Source: Turnera subulata (lineage: Eukaryota; Streptophyta; Magnoliopsida; Malpighiales; Passifloraceae). From it: DNA of 64,000 nucleotides. Shown in pieces: positions 9,500 through 18,519 of the stretch (its first letter is position 1; the number at the start of each line of letters is the position of its first letter). The position numbers and the translations under genes are program-made. The notes beneath the pieces were generated by a model. It did not search any database, was not told the origin of the DNA, and saw only the letters and a program-made list of their open reading frames with translations. The DNA lies in assembly GCA_028386065.3 (NCBI GenBank), contig JAKUCV010007503.1, positions 137,434 through 201,433 on the forward strand, given 5' to 3'.

Positions 9500-10900
9500 T
9501 ATTCTCCCTCATTTTGGCCTCTCTTGATCTCTTGTTGTCGTTGCATGCCAATAATCCTCTTGTCAACTTCTGGTGATGTAGGCCTTGTCTGATCACTTTG
9601 ATACATCATTACTCCTACTGGACAATGTGGATAGCTTTATCTTTATAATTTATCAATGGAGCATCTGTCCACTCCTCTTGCTTTTTTGTAGTCCCAATGA
9701 TGCAACAATTTTATGTATAAAGTTGTGGCAGATGTCCGGCTGTGCCTTTTGTGGATCAACTAGGGGATCGGCATCTGCAAGAACCAACTCTTCTTTCTTC
9801 GGGCTTACAGGATTAATATGACATCACATCTTTTATACCCCGAAGATAAGAGCAAATTCATATATTTCCAATAGGCTTAAGTCAAAAGCTTCAGGTTTTA
9901 TTTTCTTAGTAATATATATTGCACTTCAACAGGGTACTCCACGACCAATCTAATAGCACGGTATTTGGAAGCTTCTTCGGGAGTTCCAATTATAAATAAG
10001 TTTATCCATACTCAAAATGATTTAAATTATGTAAAGATCAATTCAATTCTCTTTTGTAATTTCCCGGGAATTAGTTGCTTCAGGCAACTCGGATCCTTCA
10101 GGGATCTTCATGTATATATCATGACTTATGGATCCAGAATAATAGGCTATAAAATCATTCATTAGATGCATTTCTAATTCTTTTTATATAATGCCAGACT
10201 TATCAAAATAACTGCATCCACCACAGGGGAGTGTATCTCCTCATAATTAAAAATAAGGTCGTTCGGGTAAAACCTTGTGCAACTGTGCTTTTATATCTCA
10301 TTTATATTTTCCGCACAAATACCCATTTACCGACCGATTAAATTTTACACCATCTGGTGTACGAACTACAGGTCCGAAAAATTACTCGCTTCACATGCAA
10401 GTCTAACACAGCCTTTAATTATATCTCATATATTTTGGCCAATCATACAACGTCTACTTTCATTAGTAGGTTCATGATCCTCATTTTAGCGCTATGTAAA
10501 GTAAATAAAAATTATATTCCGTCGGCGGTTATTTCATGTCGGTTCCATCTTATCTCTGACACTGTAATTGAGATCTCATCATATTCACTTATTTCAGGTA
10601 CCTGAGTTACTTCTGGAACTTTATCAATTTGTGTCAGAGAATCAACCTCTTCTGGGGAACTTTTAATTCAAACCTCTACTGGAGGTCATATTTTCTTACT
10701 GGGGCCATCTTATCTCATTTGCTCCTTTTTTTCTTTTGAGAATTTCTTTTCTTTTTGGAACCGAGTGTAATCTATAGATTCATTTGCATACTTATATTGT
10801 TCTTTAGGAACATCAATTGAAACAGGAGCATTTGCAGCTGGTATATGGTCACACTTAATTTAAATGTGTCTGACAATTGCATATCAATTTTCCTGCAAAT
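9500..10900 (-). pseudogene. Copia B reverse transcriptase / RNase H, decayed
   Basis: On the minus strand near 10880-10720 the phrases APVSIDVPKEQ and ANESIDYTRFQ mark the linker before the reverse transcriptase. Near 10600-10480 the phrases VPEISEYDEISI and NRHEI follow. Near 10135-10070 the phrase SHDIYMKIPEGSELPEA matches a well-conserved copia block, and further on GTPEE-type and LGLxIE-type wording survives near 9990-9850. Stop codons and frame changes occur throughout, and no YVDD box could be read. The element cannot encode its own enzyme. Confidence 0.7.
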
Positions 10901-10959
10901 GATTCATCTTCTTTTGAACTTCAGGTTCACATTAATTTATATGAGGATCAACATTCATA

Positions 10960-11730
10960 TATATTATGCATTACAACTAACTTGATCCATCTGCTTCTTT
11001 CTCCCCTTGATGTTGGGTATACACACATATCGAATTATCAATAAGCAAATCTTGCTATAAATGAATCTCCAATCTTTTAGTCAATAGTTTCAATAAAGAT
11101 GTGATTTGATGGAAATTACCCAACATCTATTCCCAACCTTCTTTAAGGTCCAGATTAACTATGATGTGGTAGAGCATAATATATTGTACAACTAACGGTT
11201 CGAAGATGGGAGATATTTTGTGACCAAGAACCAATGGGGAGATCTTATGATCTTATAATATCTTATTGGCTTGATGCACATTTACTGCGTATAAAATACC
11301 ATAGTTATATTTCATCAATGGTCCTGCAATCAATTGTCAATATGGCCCATATCTCTTTGGGTTTATTTCCAATGATATACATTCTCCATTGAAGAAACAT
11401 ACCAGCATTATCTAGACATATAGTCTAATAACATGAGTAGGGATATACACCTGCAAGTGGCTTAATCATTAGAACAAGTGCGCATAATGCCAACTTGCGT
11501 CACATAATAGACCATCTAGTCGATGCGTCGTAAAAATTACCTAGATGGTCAACACAGCGGATTTATCACTCCGCGTTCATATCCCAAATTTGCTGGTCTA
11601 GGCCATTCTCATCTTTTGATGGCCGTATTATTAATTTCGTAGCAAACAAACACATGGAAATTCATTGATTGTAAAACTTCTGGTTTTTCAATGAATGACC
11701 AAATAAATTTAGTGCATCATTATTGACCCG
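10960..11730 (-). pseudogene. Copia B GAG-pre-integrase and integrase, decayed
   Basis: The minus strand reads FGHSLKNQKFYNQ near 11703-11661, part of the GAG-pre-integrase domain. Then come degraded integrase blocks: LDNAG near 11400 (the DDE aspartate region), NISHLRTV near 11205-11180, and RRLGI followed by ARFADY near 11130-11020. The order matches copia integrases. Frameshifts and stops interrupt all of it. Confidence 0.7.
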
Positions 11731-11914
11731 GGATGGCCCAACCGGTCATGCCAAATAAAACAAGTAAACCAACTTTAAGTTGGTACCAGCTTTAGGCTGG
11801 TATATATGTGCCAGCTTCAGGCTGCTATTTTTACTAGCTTTTGATGGGTACCAGCTTCAGGCTGTTGTGTACCAATTTTAAGCTTATATCTGCCACTCAT
11901 GTCGAAAGGATTAG

Positions 11915-12162
11915 AATTATTGAGCAATAATTAATATAGTGGCAGACATTTCCATAAACAAATCCTCAAGGATTGTAAAGCTTTGGAATTTTCTGAAAAA
12001 TAATACAATCCACCGAAAAATCTTCTGGAACTTTTCGGGGACACCTGGTTGTCTATGCTCAGGTTATAAGGAGGGGGGAGATTGCTTAGGAAGATACAAC
12101 AAAATTCAAAGATACAGAAAATTCAACAAAGCAAAGAAACAAAAAACTCAACCAAGACAAAA
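11915..12162 (+). promoter_or_regulatory. Upstream region and leader of the 227-codon gene, copy 1
   Basis: A short stretch, TTGAGCAATAATT, matches the sequence about 295 bp upstream of copy 2 (47104-47116). It may mark the left edge of the shared unit. A purine-rich, A-rich leader (repeated CAACAAA/AACAAAA) directly precedes the ATG, as in copy 2. No clear TATA box is seen here, unlike copy 2. A 9 bp inverted pair TCTGCCACT / AGTGGCAGA flanks the left edge at about 11888-11896 and 11937-11945. Confidence 0.4.
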
Positions 12163-12846
12163 ATGCCTTCCCCAGCTACTGTTTTCTTTGTTGAGGGTGC
12201 CACTCTAGGAAGAAGAAATAGGTTAGCTTATAGTATGGTGAATGAGCAGCAAGAGGAATTATCGAATGATCTGGCGAGAATTCCTCGTTTAGTGTTTGTT
12301 GATGAACTATATTCATCTAGGTTCTTTGTAACTCTTATAGAAGAAACATTCTTCCTAGAGGACCAAAGCAATCTAAGGGCTTCCTTTTATGGCTCGGCTA
12401 ACTCTATTATGTTTTTCATATCTAATAGACTGCAGGAATTTCAGCTGGAGCCTTCATGTCAGATTTTAAATCAAAGCAGTTATTATCAGGTTTCCATGAT
12501 GGCTCGGAGCGTCCAAAGGGTGACTGGGTTACCACCTACATGGCCTAAGGTACGACTTCTACTATGGAATTGCAGGGGTGTAGCAAGAAGGTCTCAAGAC
12601 TTTGTGCGTACCTTAAGGGATCTGAAGAATCAGTACAAGCCTAATATGGTACTGATTACTGAGACTTTGTGGCAAGCAGGAGAGAATCATGGTGCGATTC
12701 CACTTCGTTTTCCTCCAATGAATCGGTTTGAGATACCTGGAGAAAAAAATATGGATGGTATGTGGTTCTCCTGGAACGACAGTGTTAGGGTCAACATTAA
12801 TGGTGAGGCTCAGAGTTTCAGGGTTAATGTTGTACCCAACCGTTAA
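12163..12846 (+). CDS. Conserved 227-aa protein: novel N-terminal domain plus truncated LINE-type endonuclease (copy 1)
   Basis: I do not recognise the first ~128 residues. They include VFFVEG, IPRLVFVDELYSSRFFV and SFYGxAN, which are shared with the copy at 47397-48080. From about residue 128 the protein reads WPKVRLLLWNCRG, NMVLITETLW and GMWFSWND. These resemble the first ~75 residues of the AP-type endonuclease of plant LINEs; the Asn and Glu motifs are present, but the later catalytic Asp and His region is absent. The start is placed at MPSPATV because copy 2 starts there; the frame itself runs open from 12082. The gene is intact although its copia host is wrecked, and it runs antisense to that host. 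Function is unknown; a nuclease is unlikely because the domain is incomplete. Confidence 0.75.
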   Translation: MPSPATVFFVEGATLGRRNRLAYSMVNEQQEELSNDLARIPRLVFVDELYSSRFFVTLIEETFFLEDQSNLRASFYGSANSIMFFISNRLQEFQLEPSCQILNQSSYYQVSMMARSVQRVTGLPPTWPKVRLLLWNCRGVARRSQDFVRTLRDLKNQYKPNMVLITETLWQAGENHGAIPLRFPPMNRFEIPGEKNMDGMWFSWNDSVRVNINGEAQSFRVNVVPNR

Positions 12847-13025
12847 ATAATTTCATTCAGCTTTATGTATGAGAACAATTACTCTATGTGGATGTTCTCA
12901 AGTAATGATCCCTTTAGTAATAATAATATGTATGTTTTCTTTTAGCCTTGTCTTTTGTCATAATCTTCATAGTCATAATAGTTGGAATAATTTCTTCCAT
13001 ATCCTCGGCAACATGCACTATACTA
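12847..13025 (-). other. Possible copia B gag remnant
   Basis: By position this should be the end of gag. The minus strand keeps a short YDYEDYDKRQG-like phrase that could come from the basic/zinc-knuckle part of gag, but no complete knuckle is visible. Confidence 0.3.
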
Positions 13026-13263
13026 TCTCATTCACTTCAAGGAATGGAGCAGAATCAATTTAATGGGATCCATAACAAAATAATTTGTTTAATTGCTGTA
13101 AACAAGAAAATTTTATACTCTTCAGGAGTTTATGCTCTTCAAGGTCTCATTCACTTCAAGGAATGGAGCAGAATCATTTTAATGGGATCCATAACAAAAC
13201 AATTTGTTTAATTGCTGTAAACAAGAAAATTTTATACTCTTCAGGAGTTTATGCTCTTCAGGA
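13026..13263. repeat. Tandem duplication of 119 bp
   Basis: The unit 13026-13144 (starting TCTCATTCACTTCAAGG) is followed by a second copy at 13145-13263 with about three changes. On the minus strand it contains repeated AGAGTATAAA and GAAGAGCAT phrases. It lies in the gag/leader part of copia B. Confidence 0.9.
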
Positions 13264-14247
13264 GCGTATGCATATGATCTTCTAGATCATAGTTACATTT
13301 GTGTTTTTTTTTTCACAGTATAGGTATGCAACAGTATTCATATACAGTAAGCATAATAATAGGGGTTTTTTTAATTATTATCTCCCCCTGTTTTCTTTTT
13401 TTTTTAATTCCTCTCCACATTTTTTTCTTTTCTCTCTTTTCCTTTCCTTTTCTCTCTTTTTCTCATTTTTTTTCTTTTCTCTCTCTTTTTCTCCCTTTTT
13501 TTTTTCAATTTTTTTTGACGGACTGGGCCGTGAACAGTACTGGCCCATGTGAAGCCCATGACAAAAAAAACCCAGGCCCGGCCCAGCCCGGTCCAGCCAG
13601 GTCCAGGATGCTACAGCCCACCAGGCACGGGTTATACCCGACCCAGACCACAGACCCGGTCGGGTCGTCTTCAACCCGACGCCTGCATACTTGCAGACGG
13701 TGTGAACGGCGAGGCTCACGAACGGCTGGAGACGACAACGCGACGAGGCGAGGACAGTGAGGTGACGACGCGGCAGACGACAGCGAGAGGTGCAGGAATA
13801 GGCATCCGACGTCGGTGGCGGCAGCGGGACGGTTGCTTCCGGTTTTGTCTCCTCGGCGCGGAGTCGCTGCTTGCGGCGGCGATGCTAGGAAGGAGGAAGG
13901 CGGGCGGAACGGCGTGCTGCAGACGGCGAGGAGGGGAGCAGACCCGACTGGTCTTGTCGGGTCGTCGGGCGTGGCCTTCGGGTTTCCACATCCCGGCGGC
14001 GCGTCCGGCAGCGGCAGTGGACGGGGAAGACGCCGTTCGGTCGGCGACAGCGAGAGGAGGCCCGCGGTGGTGGTGGTGACGCGAGAAACGGCACGGATCC
14101 GTTCGCCATGAACAGTAACCGTGGGGTGTTTGAAGGTGATGCACTGTGTGTTTTTTTGTTCTGGGTTTTCACGGTTTTCTTCATCCTTTAGTTGTTCAGA
14201 AAAAAAAAAAACTAAGCTCAGGTTAGGGACGATCATGGCTGATAACG
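13264..14247 (-). other. Copia B leader with CT-rich tract and GC-rich block
   Basis: From the minus strand this is the leader after the primer site. It contains a GC-rich block (about 13520-14110) with long chance frames on both strands and a CT-rich (GA on minus) tract at 13380-13510. Immediately inside the right LTR the minus strand reads TTATCAGCCATGATCG, a TATCAG-type copia primer site at about 14230-14245. No gag domain was recognised. Confidence 0.5.
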
Positions 14248-14441
14248 TGTTATAAATTATGTGTTTTAATGGAGAGAAAAGATTGGAGAAGGAGATGGAT
14301 TTGATGAAGAAGAGGAAGATGGCGATGAGGCGGATAAAGATGATCAGCTTTCTACTTATTCTTCTGTAATGATGTTGTATACAATATAGAAGATACAAGA
14401 ATGAGGGGTTAGGTATAATATTCAACACGTGTTTTATAACA
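14248..14441 (-). repeat. Copia B 5' LTR
   Basis: This is the partner of 9176-9369, 194 bp, with the same TG...CA ends. The primer site lies on its low-coordinate side. Confidence 0.9.
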
Positions 14442-14446
14442 AAGTT
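14442..14446. repeat. Target-site duplication, right copy (copia B)
   Basis: AAGTT matches 9171-9175. Confidence 0.85.
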
Positions 14447-14956
14447 TGTTTAATTTTCATCAAGTTTGGGAAACAATAGTTGAAAATTTCCAGAAAAGGG
14501 CAAGATGTTTGTTTTCATTTAAGTGAAGGGACAATCTATGTCTTTTTACTTCATATCTGTATACTATGATTGTACGTGTATAGCAGAGTAAGCAATTCTT
14601 GACATTAATTGATGATGGGCTTGCAATGTATGCCCATTACAAGTGCCTGAAAATTAGTAATGGTGATGTAGGAGGTTCAAAAAACCAAAAGTATGTGTTT
14701 GTGTCATATAGAAGTAGTTAGGTACATATGAAGAATAATATTGAGGATGTCGAAACACTGAAACTTGTAGCCTCAGTACGTATTTTATATCAGGTGTTCG
14801 TTACAGAAGTTTACATGAACTGAAACATTTACACACACTAGCTATAACTCTTTGAGATAAAGAGGCGGCTGTATTGGTTGAACTTCCAAGTATGATAAGG
14901 GTAGAACTAGTAAGCTATAATTCATCCTTGATCAAACTGGATATTGGCTAACATCC
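14447..14956 (-). other. Outer MULE TIR, then LTR-like sequence of a copia scrap
   Basis: The first ~110 bp continue the MULE right TIR interrupted by copia B. The rest, read on the minus strand, starts TGTTAGCCAATATCC just after a purine-rich GTTTGCGGGGA. That would be the 3' LTR of the copia fragment at 14957-15290. The outer end of that LTR could not be fixed. Confidence 0.4.
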
Positions 14957-15290
14957 CCGCAAACTGAACCTGTATTAGATCCGAGATTCAGTTTGTTCTT
15001 CAAATAAGCTCGATACTTCCATCTGCCATGGCTTTGAAATCAGCTTCTCTTGAGGATCTTGCCACAATTTGTTGTATTCATGATGCCCAGGAAAACTAGG
15101 TTGCGACCCAAGAACACAAGGCAGTACTCGATTGTCATTCAAGTTGCCGGCCCAATCAGCATCCGTGTATATTTGTAAGGTGCTGCTTTTTGATTCATAT
15201 AGAGCTGAAGGCCATGATTAGTTGTGTTCTTCATTTAGTATCGCAGTATTCGTTTTACAGCAGCGCTCTTCCTATGGATGCTGCATTAAA
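14957..15290 (-). pseudogene. Copia RNase H fragment
   Basis: The minus strand shows YESKSSTLQIYTDADWAGNL, the usual start of a copia RNase H domain, near 15205-15145. In changing frames it continues through RSTTGYCVFLG-like, SWASxKQ-like and STEAEFKAMAD-like blocks down to about 15010. Only this C-terminal part of pol is present, so it is a truncated relic. Confidence 0.75.
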
Positions 15291-15447
15291 CACTCTCTTC
15301 TCCTCCTTTATATGCGGGTCGGTCTCCTCTCCTGTTTTATTATAACAGGATAGAAGATGTTTTATCTAAACCATACAATTTCATCCAATGGTTTATATTT
15401 AATGTAAGCGAATCTAAACAAAAATGTAAAACCGAGTGTCATGGCAT

Positions 15448-15493
15448 AATTAATACCTAACTCTTTTTTTGGTACAAATTAATACCTAACTCT
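15448..15493 (-). mobile_element. Ultra-short LINE tail insertion with 17 bp duplication
   Basis: AATTAATACCTAACTCT occurs at 15448-15464 and again at 15477-15493. Between the two copies are only 12 bp, which read TGTACCAAAAAA on the minus strand. This is what a LINE insertion looks like when reverse transcription stopped after copying just the polyadenylated 3' end. The ACC-poly-A ending matches that of the LINE at 4510. Confidence 0.65.
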
Positions 15494-16417
15494 ACTTCTG
15501 CATTTTGTTTTTAGTATTACCGTTTTTTTTCTTCTTTTTTCTATTGTTCTTTTGAGGCTTATTTTGTTTAACTTTGTTCCTACCCTGTTTGCGTTTGCTT
15601 GGATTAGGAGATCTCTACAGATAAAATCCATCATTTAATTTTGAACTCTGTCTTATTTGCAAATTGTCATTTAGCGTAATTTGGAGAGCTTCAGTGGTAA
15701 TCTGTCAAGGTTGGTACCACAACATAGTGAGTAACAAGGATACACTTGTTCAAGGTTGCGGGGAGTGTAGCCGAGGTTCGAGTGAGCATGCTAATGATTA
15801 GGAACCAATTATGACTAGGCATGAGTCATTGTTTGATCAGAGGCATAGGTTTTGCTTGATGGTTCGATGGCTTTGGAGCTTCAAGTAGTGGAAGGATTTT
15901 CACAAAGCGAGGTGGAAGTATGAACATCAGAAGCGACTATTTGAGGGTTCAGAGTTGTTGGTGTCTTTTTCATCTACATCATCAATGTGCAACGAGGACG
16001 TTGCCACCTTGCAGGATTAAGTTGTGGAGGATGTCACGAGCCGAGAGTCCATGGTGAGCAGGAATCCTAAGTTGGGTTGGAATTGTGCACCAACATTGCT
16101 TGTATGAGGAGGATTCTAATATTATTAGTAGTTAACCTATCTGTATTATGGCTAGACTTTATGTTGTTGGGCCTAGTTAACCCAAGCCCATAAAGAAAGG
16201 GTGAGTGGGGGGCAAGCCCAGCTCTTTACTTGTATGAGAAGGTTAGCTGACTTTTAGGAGAGAGCTTTATATAGATAGACATGAGAGGAGTCATGGGTGT
16301 GTGTATTGTTATTAGGATTTTTAAATAATAATATCATGAGTATTTTCCTAATTTTTATTCTCTTGGTTATGCTTTACTATTGTTTATTCTATTGTTTTAT
16401 TATCCTTGTTTGTTGTT
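15494..16417. other. Probable degenerate LTR region, family not identified
   Basis: No coding motif is visible. The segment 16090-16340 has features of a plant LTR promoter and end: TGGGCC/GCCCA motifs at 16168-16200, TTTATATAGATA near 16266-16277 and a run of AATAATA. I could not find a partner LTR or clean ends. Confidence 0.3.
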
Positions 16418-16418
16418 A

Positions 16419-16465
16419 ACACTAGCCCAAAGCTTTTACCAAAAAAAAAAACACTAGCCCAAAGC
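16419..16465 (+). mobile_element. Ultra-short LINE tail insertion with 15 bp duplication
   Basis: ACACTAGCCCAAAGC occurs at 16419-16433 and at 16451-16465. Between them lie 17 bp, TTTTACC followed by ten A. As at 15448, this looks like a LINE integration that copied only the extreme 3' end, here on the plus strand. Confidence 0.7.
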
Positions 16466-17525
16466 CCTCGCTTTGCTTCGGCGTGGCCTTGTTCCTTTTT
16501 TGTGAATACAGGGAATAAATTAAGAAAAAGTTAGGGTAGCAATGCACAAAATGCTTCTATGTATTTTTTATTAATTTTTTTTATTGTGTAGCAAATTTTT
16601 AAATAAAAAATAATTTGAAGAACATTTGAAATTCTCAAGCCACTCCAACTATTGAAATAAGAATATTATATAATTTTTATATATTTTAATAAATTACATT
16701 ATTTTTAAAAGTGGAATACATATTGTGTATAATATAAAAAAAAAGTTATTTTGACATTGTCTATAATAACACATCTTCCCACTACATATCATAACAAATT
16801 ATATAATAACTAAAGTTAATATTAAATTAGTCTTCGAGATCAATAGTTATAGGGATAATATTTTATTTTTGAATAAAAAAGATAAAATATCATATGATTC
16901 TCTAAAATTAATATTAAATTTGACTTCCAAATATTAAAATAAATTTTTCAATTAACTCCATACACAGTTTAATATTAAATTTGACCTCCAAATCTTAGAA
17001 TAAAATTGTCAAATAACTTCATATAAAGTCACACGTGAAATTATAGGATAATTATATTCTATAAAAAAAGTAGCTATTACAGTGTTTTACATAAAAAAAA
17101 TTTTAAAGTTGAAATTAAACTGTTGGCCATGTATTACATGGCCTGCAGAGTTAGCCAAAATAATGAAATAAATTAGTAAGGATGTAGATTTACTCTCACT
17201 TTATTTTTTGATACAAATCAAAACATAAAATAGTAAAATAATTCATATGATTTATTTTTTATTTATTTTTATTAAGTTTGCGAGAATAAATCATAACTTA
17301 TCTTGTCTCTTTCCCGTATGTGATTGGGTGGGAATTGTTTTCAACAAAAAAAAATACAACTCTAAAAAATAATTTTTAACATTTTTTTAGTGATAAATGT
17401 ATTTTTCATTGGTTTCATTTTTTTAAAAAAAAAATTAAAAGCGTGAAAACCTCTTTTTTATGCTTTGACATGTCAAGACTCACCAAAACATTTCATTCGT
17501 GGAGAAAAAAAAAAGTGAAAGCTTC

Positions 17526-17590
17526 AAGTTGTTGTAGGGAAGTTTGTAGGTGGACACATGGCAAAACCCAAAACTCCCTTCAACTAACTT
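17526..17590. repeat. Small imperfect inverted repeat
   Basis: AAGTTGTTGTAGGGAAGTTT (17526-17545) pairs with AAACTCCCTTCAACTAACTT (17571-17590), with CACATGGC between them. A similar 60 bp foldback with CACGTGGC lies at 36708-36767, about 440 bp away if gypsy D is removed. Both are followed by CTTTAATGT. Confidence 0.5.
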
Positions 17591-17631
17591 TAATGTATAA
17601 AATAATATATAGAAGATAGAAAATAAATTGT

Positions 17632-17636
17632 CAATC
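17632..17636. repeat. Target-site duplication, left copy (gypsy D)
   Basis: CAATC precedes the D LTR and recurs at 36315-36319 after the other LTR. Confidence 0.9.
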
Positions 17637-18163
17637 TGTAACAGCCCGGGTAATTTTTAAGTTTTTACCGTCACCGTAAAATTTATTTTACAGTTATTTA
17701 CAATAAAATTAATCTTGGGTAATTAATTTATGGTAATTCGTGCATCGGATTTCGAAACCGAGCCTTGTCCCACGCTTGGGATTTTTCTGCGGATTTTCCG
17801 GACCAAGTTGGAATTTTTCGGGTCTAGGAATCTTCAGAAAAATCGGGTTTAACCCCGAGTTATCGGACTAGAAATAAAGTTAAGGGGGGTACATTAGTTA
17901 TTTTCTGGTCCGGACGGGACACGACTCACAAGCTGCACAGCACGAGGCAGCCGCCACTCACAGTGAAGCTTGTGAGTGGACTAGGCCACCCGTGAAAAAC
18001 CAGTAATTTGCCCGTGAACTCTGTCTTCTTCTCTTCCCCAGCACCATTTATTTTCATTCTGCCTACAAACTACCTCATTCTCTGCAATTCCCGTAACTTC
18101 CTCCTGCAACTAAACCGGATTATTATAAAAACAAAACAAAACACACAACCCACACACACCTGC

Positions 18164-18179
18164 AAAACTACGTAGTTTT
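18164..18179. promoter_or_regulatory. 16 bp palindrome in D LTR
   Basis: AAAACTACGTAGTTTT is self-complementary. It recurs at 34183-34198 (other D LTR), and as GAAACTACGTAGTTTC at 26890-26905 and 32307-32322 in the LTRs of the different element E. It lies close to the presumed start of transcription. Confidence 0.7.
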
Positions 18180-18513
18180 GGACAACCCTCTTCTTCCTCC
18201 CCGTGAACCCACCACTGCCGACCATCACCACCCGAGCCGCCTCCACCAGAGACCATCATCTCCCTCGCTCGTCGCTGCAACCCCGAGCCGTCGCCTCGCC
18301 GTCCCCAGTGTCATCACCTGCTCGCCTCGCGTCGCAGCCGTTCGAGCAAGACGACCGCTGCCGAAATCCCCGATCTGCTGCAGCAGACGCCGACTCCTTC
18401 CACCGACCGCTTAGTCGCCTCAGCCGTGACGTTGCCTTCGCCAAGCCGTCTCCCCGCTCGTCGCCTCCTCTGCTCGCCCTGCCGCCGCCTTCGCTTCGTC
18501 GCGCCGCCGTTGC

Positions 18514-18519
18514 AAGGTG
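18514..18519 (+). promoter_or_regulatory. Candidate splice donor at the end of the GC-rich leader block
   Basis: CAAG/GTGAGC here corresponds to CAAG/GTAAGC at 34537 in the other D LTR. Equivalent donors end the GC-rich blocks of elements E (26407, 31824, minus) and F (41624, 58324). The conserved position suggests a spliced leader; no transcript evidence is available. Confidence 0.45.

Larger units (their letters stand above)
9176..14441 (-). mobile_element. Copia B: complete but degenerate Ty1/copia element with short LTRs
   Basis: Two 194 bp LTRs (9176-9369 and 14248-14441) begin TGTTATAAA and end with TAACA. They are nearly identical and are flanked by the 5 bp duplication AAGTT. The polypurine tract next to the left LTR and the pol motifs show minus-strand orientation. 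Pol (about 9500-11730) is full of stops and frameshifts. Between pol and the presumed gag region lies an intact plus-strand gene (12163-12846) unrelated to copia. The gag end holds a 119 bp tandem duplication and a GC-rich leader. Confidence 0.85.
7740..14560. mobile_element. Mutator-like element with long TIRs, both TIRs hit by copia elements
   Basis: Sequence from 7740 inward (AACAAACCTGTCC, then a poly-T, ACCCGTTAT and a long AT-rich tract) matches the reverse complement of the sequence ending at 9175. The inverted match extends for more than 100 bp on each side, which is typical of MULE TIRs. Removing copia B (9176-14441) restores a continuous right TIR that goes on to about 14560. The left TIR is cut at 7740 by copia A, so its outer end and the 9 bp duplication cannot be seen. 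The interior (about 7940-8960) is GC-rich and gene-like, and no transposase is present, so this is a non-autonomous, possibly gene-capturing element. Confidence 0.65.
16466..17636. other. AT-rich intergenic sequence with a local duplication
   Basis: No coding frame or domain is seen. Two similar ~61 bp units starting AATATTAAATTTGAC lie at about 16909-16970 and 16971-17032. A weak inverted repeat around CACATGGC is at 17526-17590. The gypsy D target duplication CAATC is at 17632-17636. Confidence 0.6.

Noticed and set aside
12082..12162. Earlier start (MLRKIQQNSK) for the 227-codon gene
   Set aside because: The extra 27 codons are A-rich leader sequence. The second copy has no upstream extension and starts at MPSP, and homology begins there.
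13505..14428. 307-codon minus-strand frame
   Set aside because: It runs from the copia B LTR through its GC-rich leader. It has no domain, and frames of similar length exist on the other strand, as expected from high GC without stops.
16090..16340. Solo LTR of a known family
   Set aside because: Promoter-like motifs are present, but clean TG...CA ends and a duplication could not be found, so only a low-confidence note is given.
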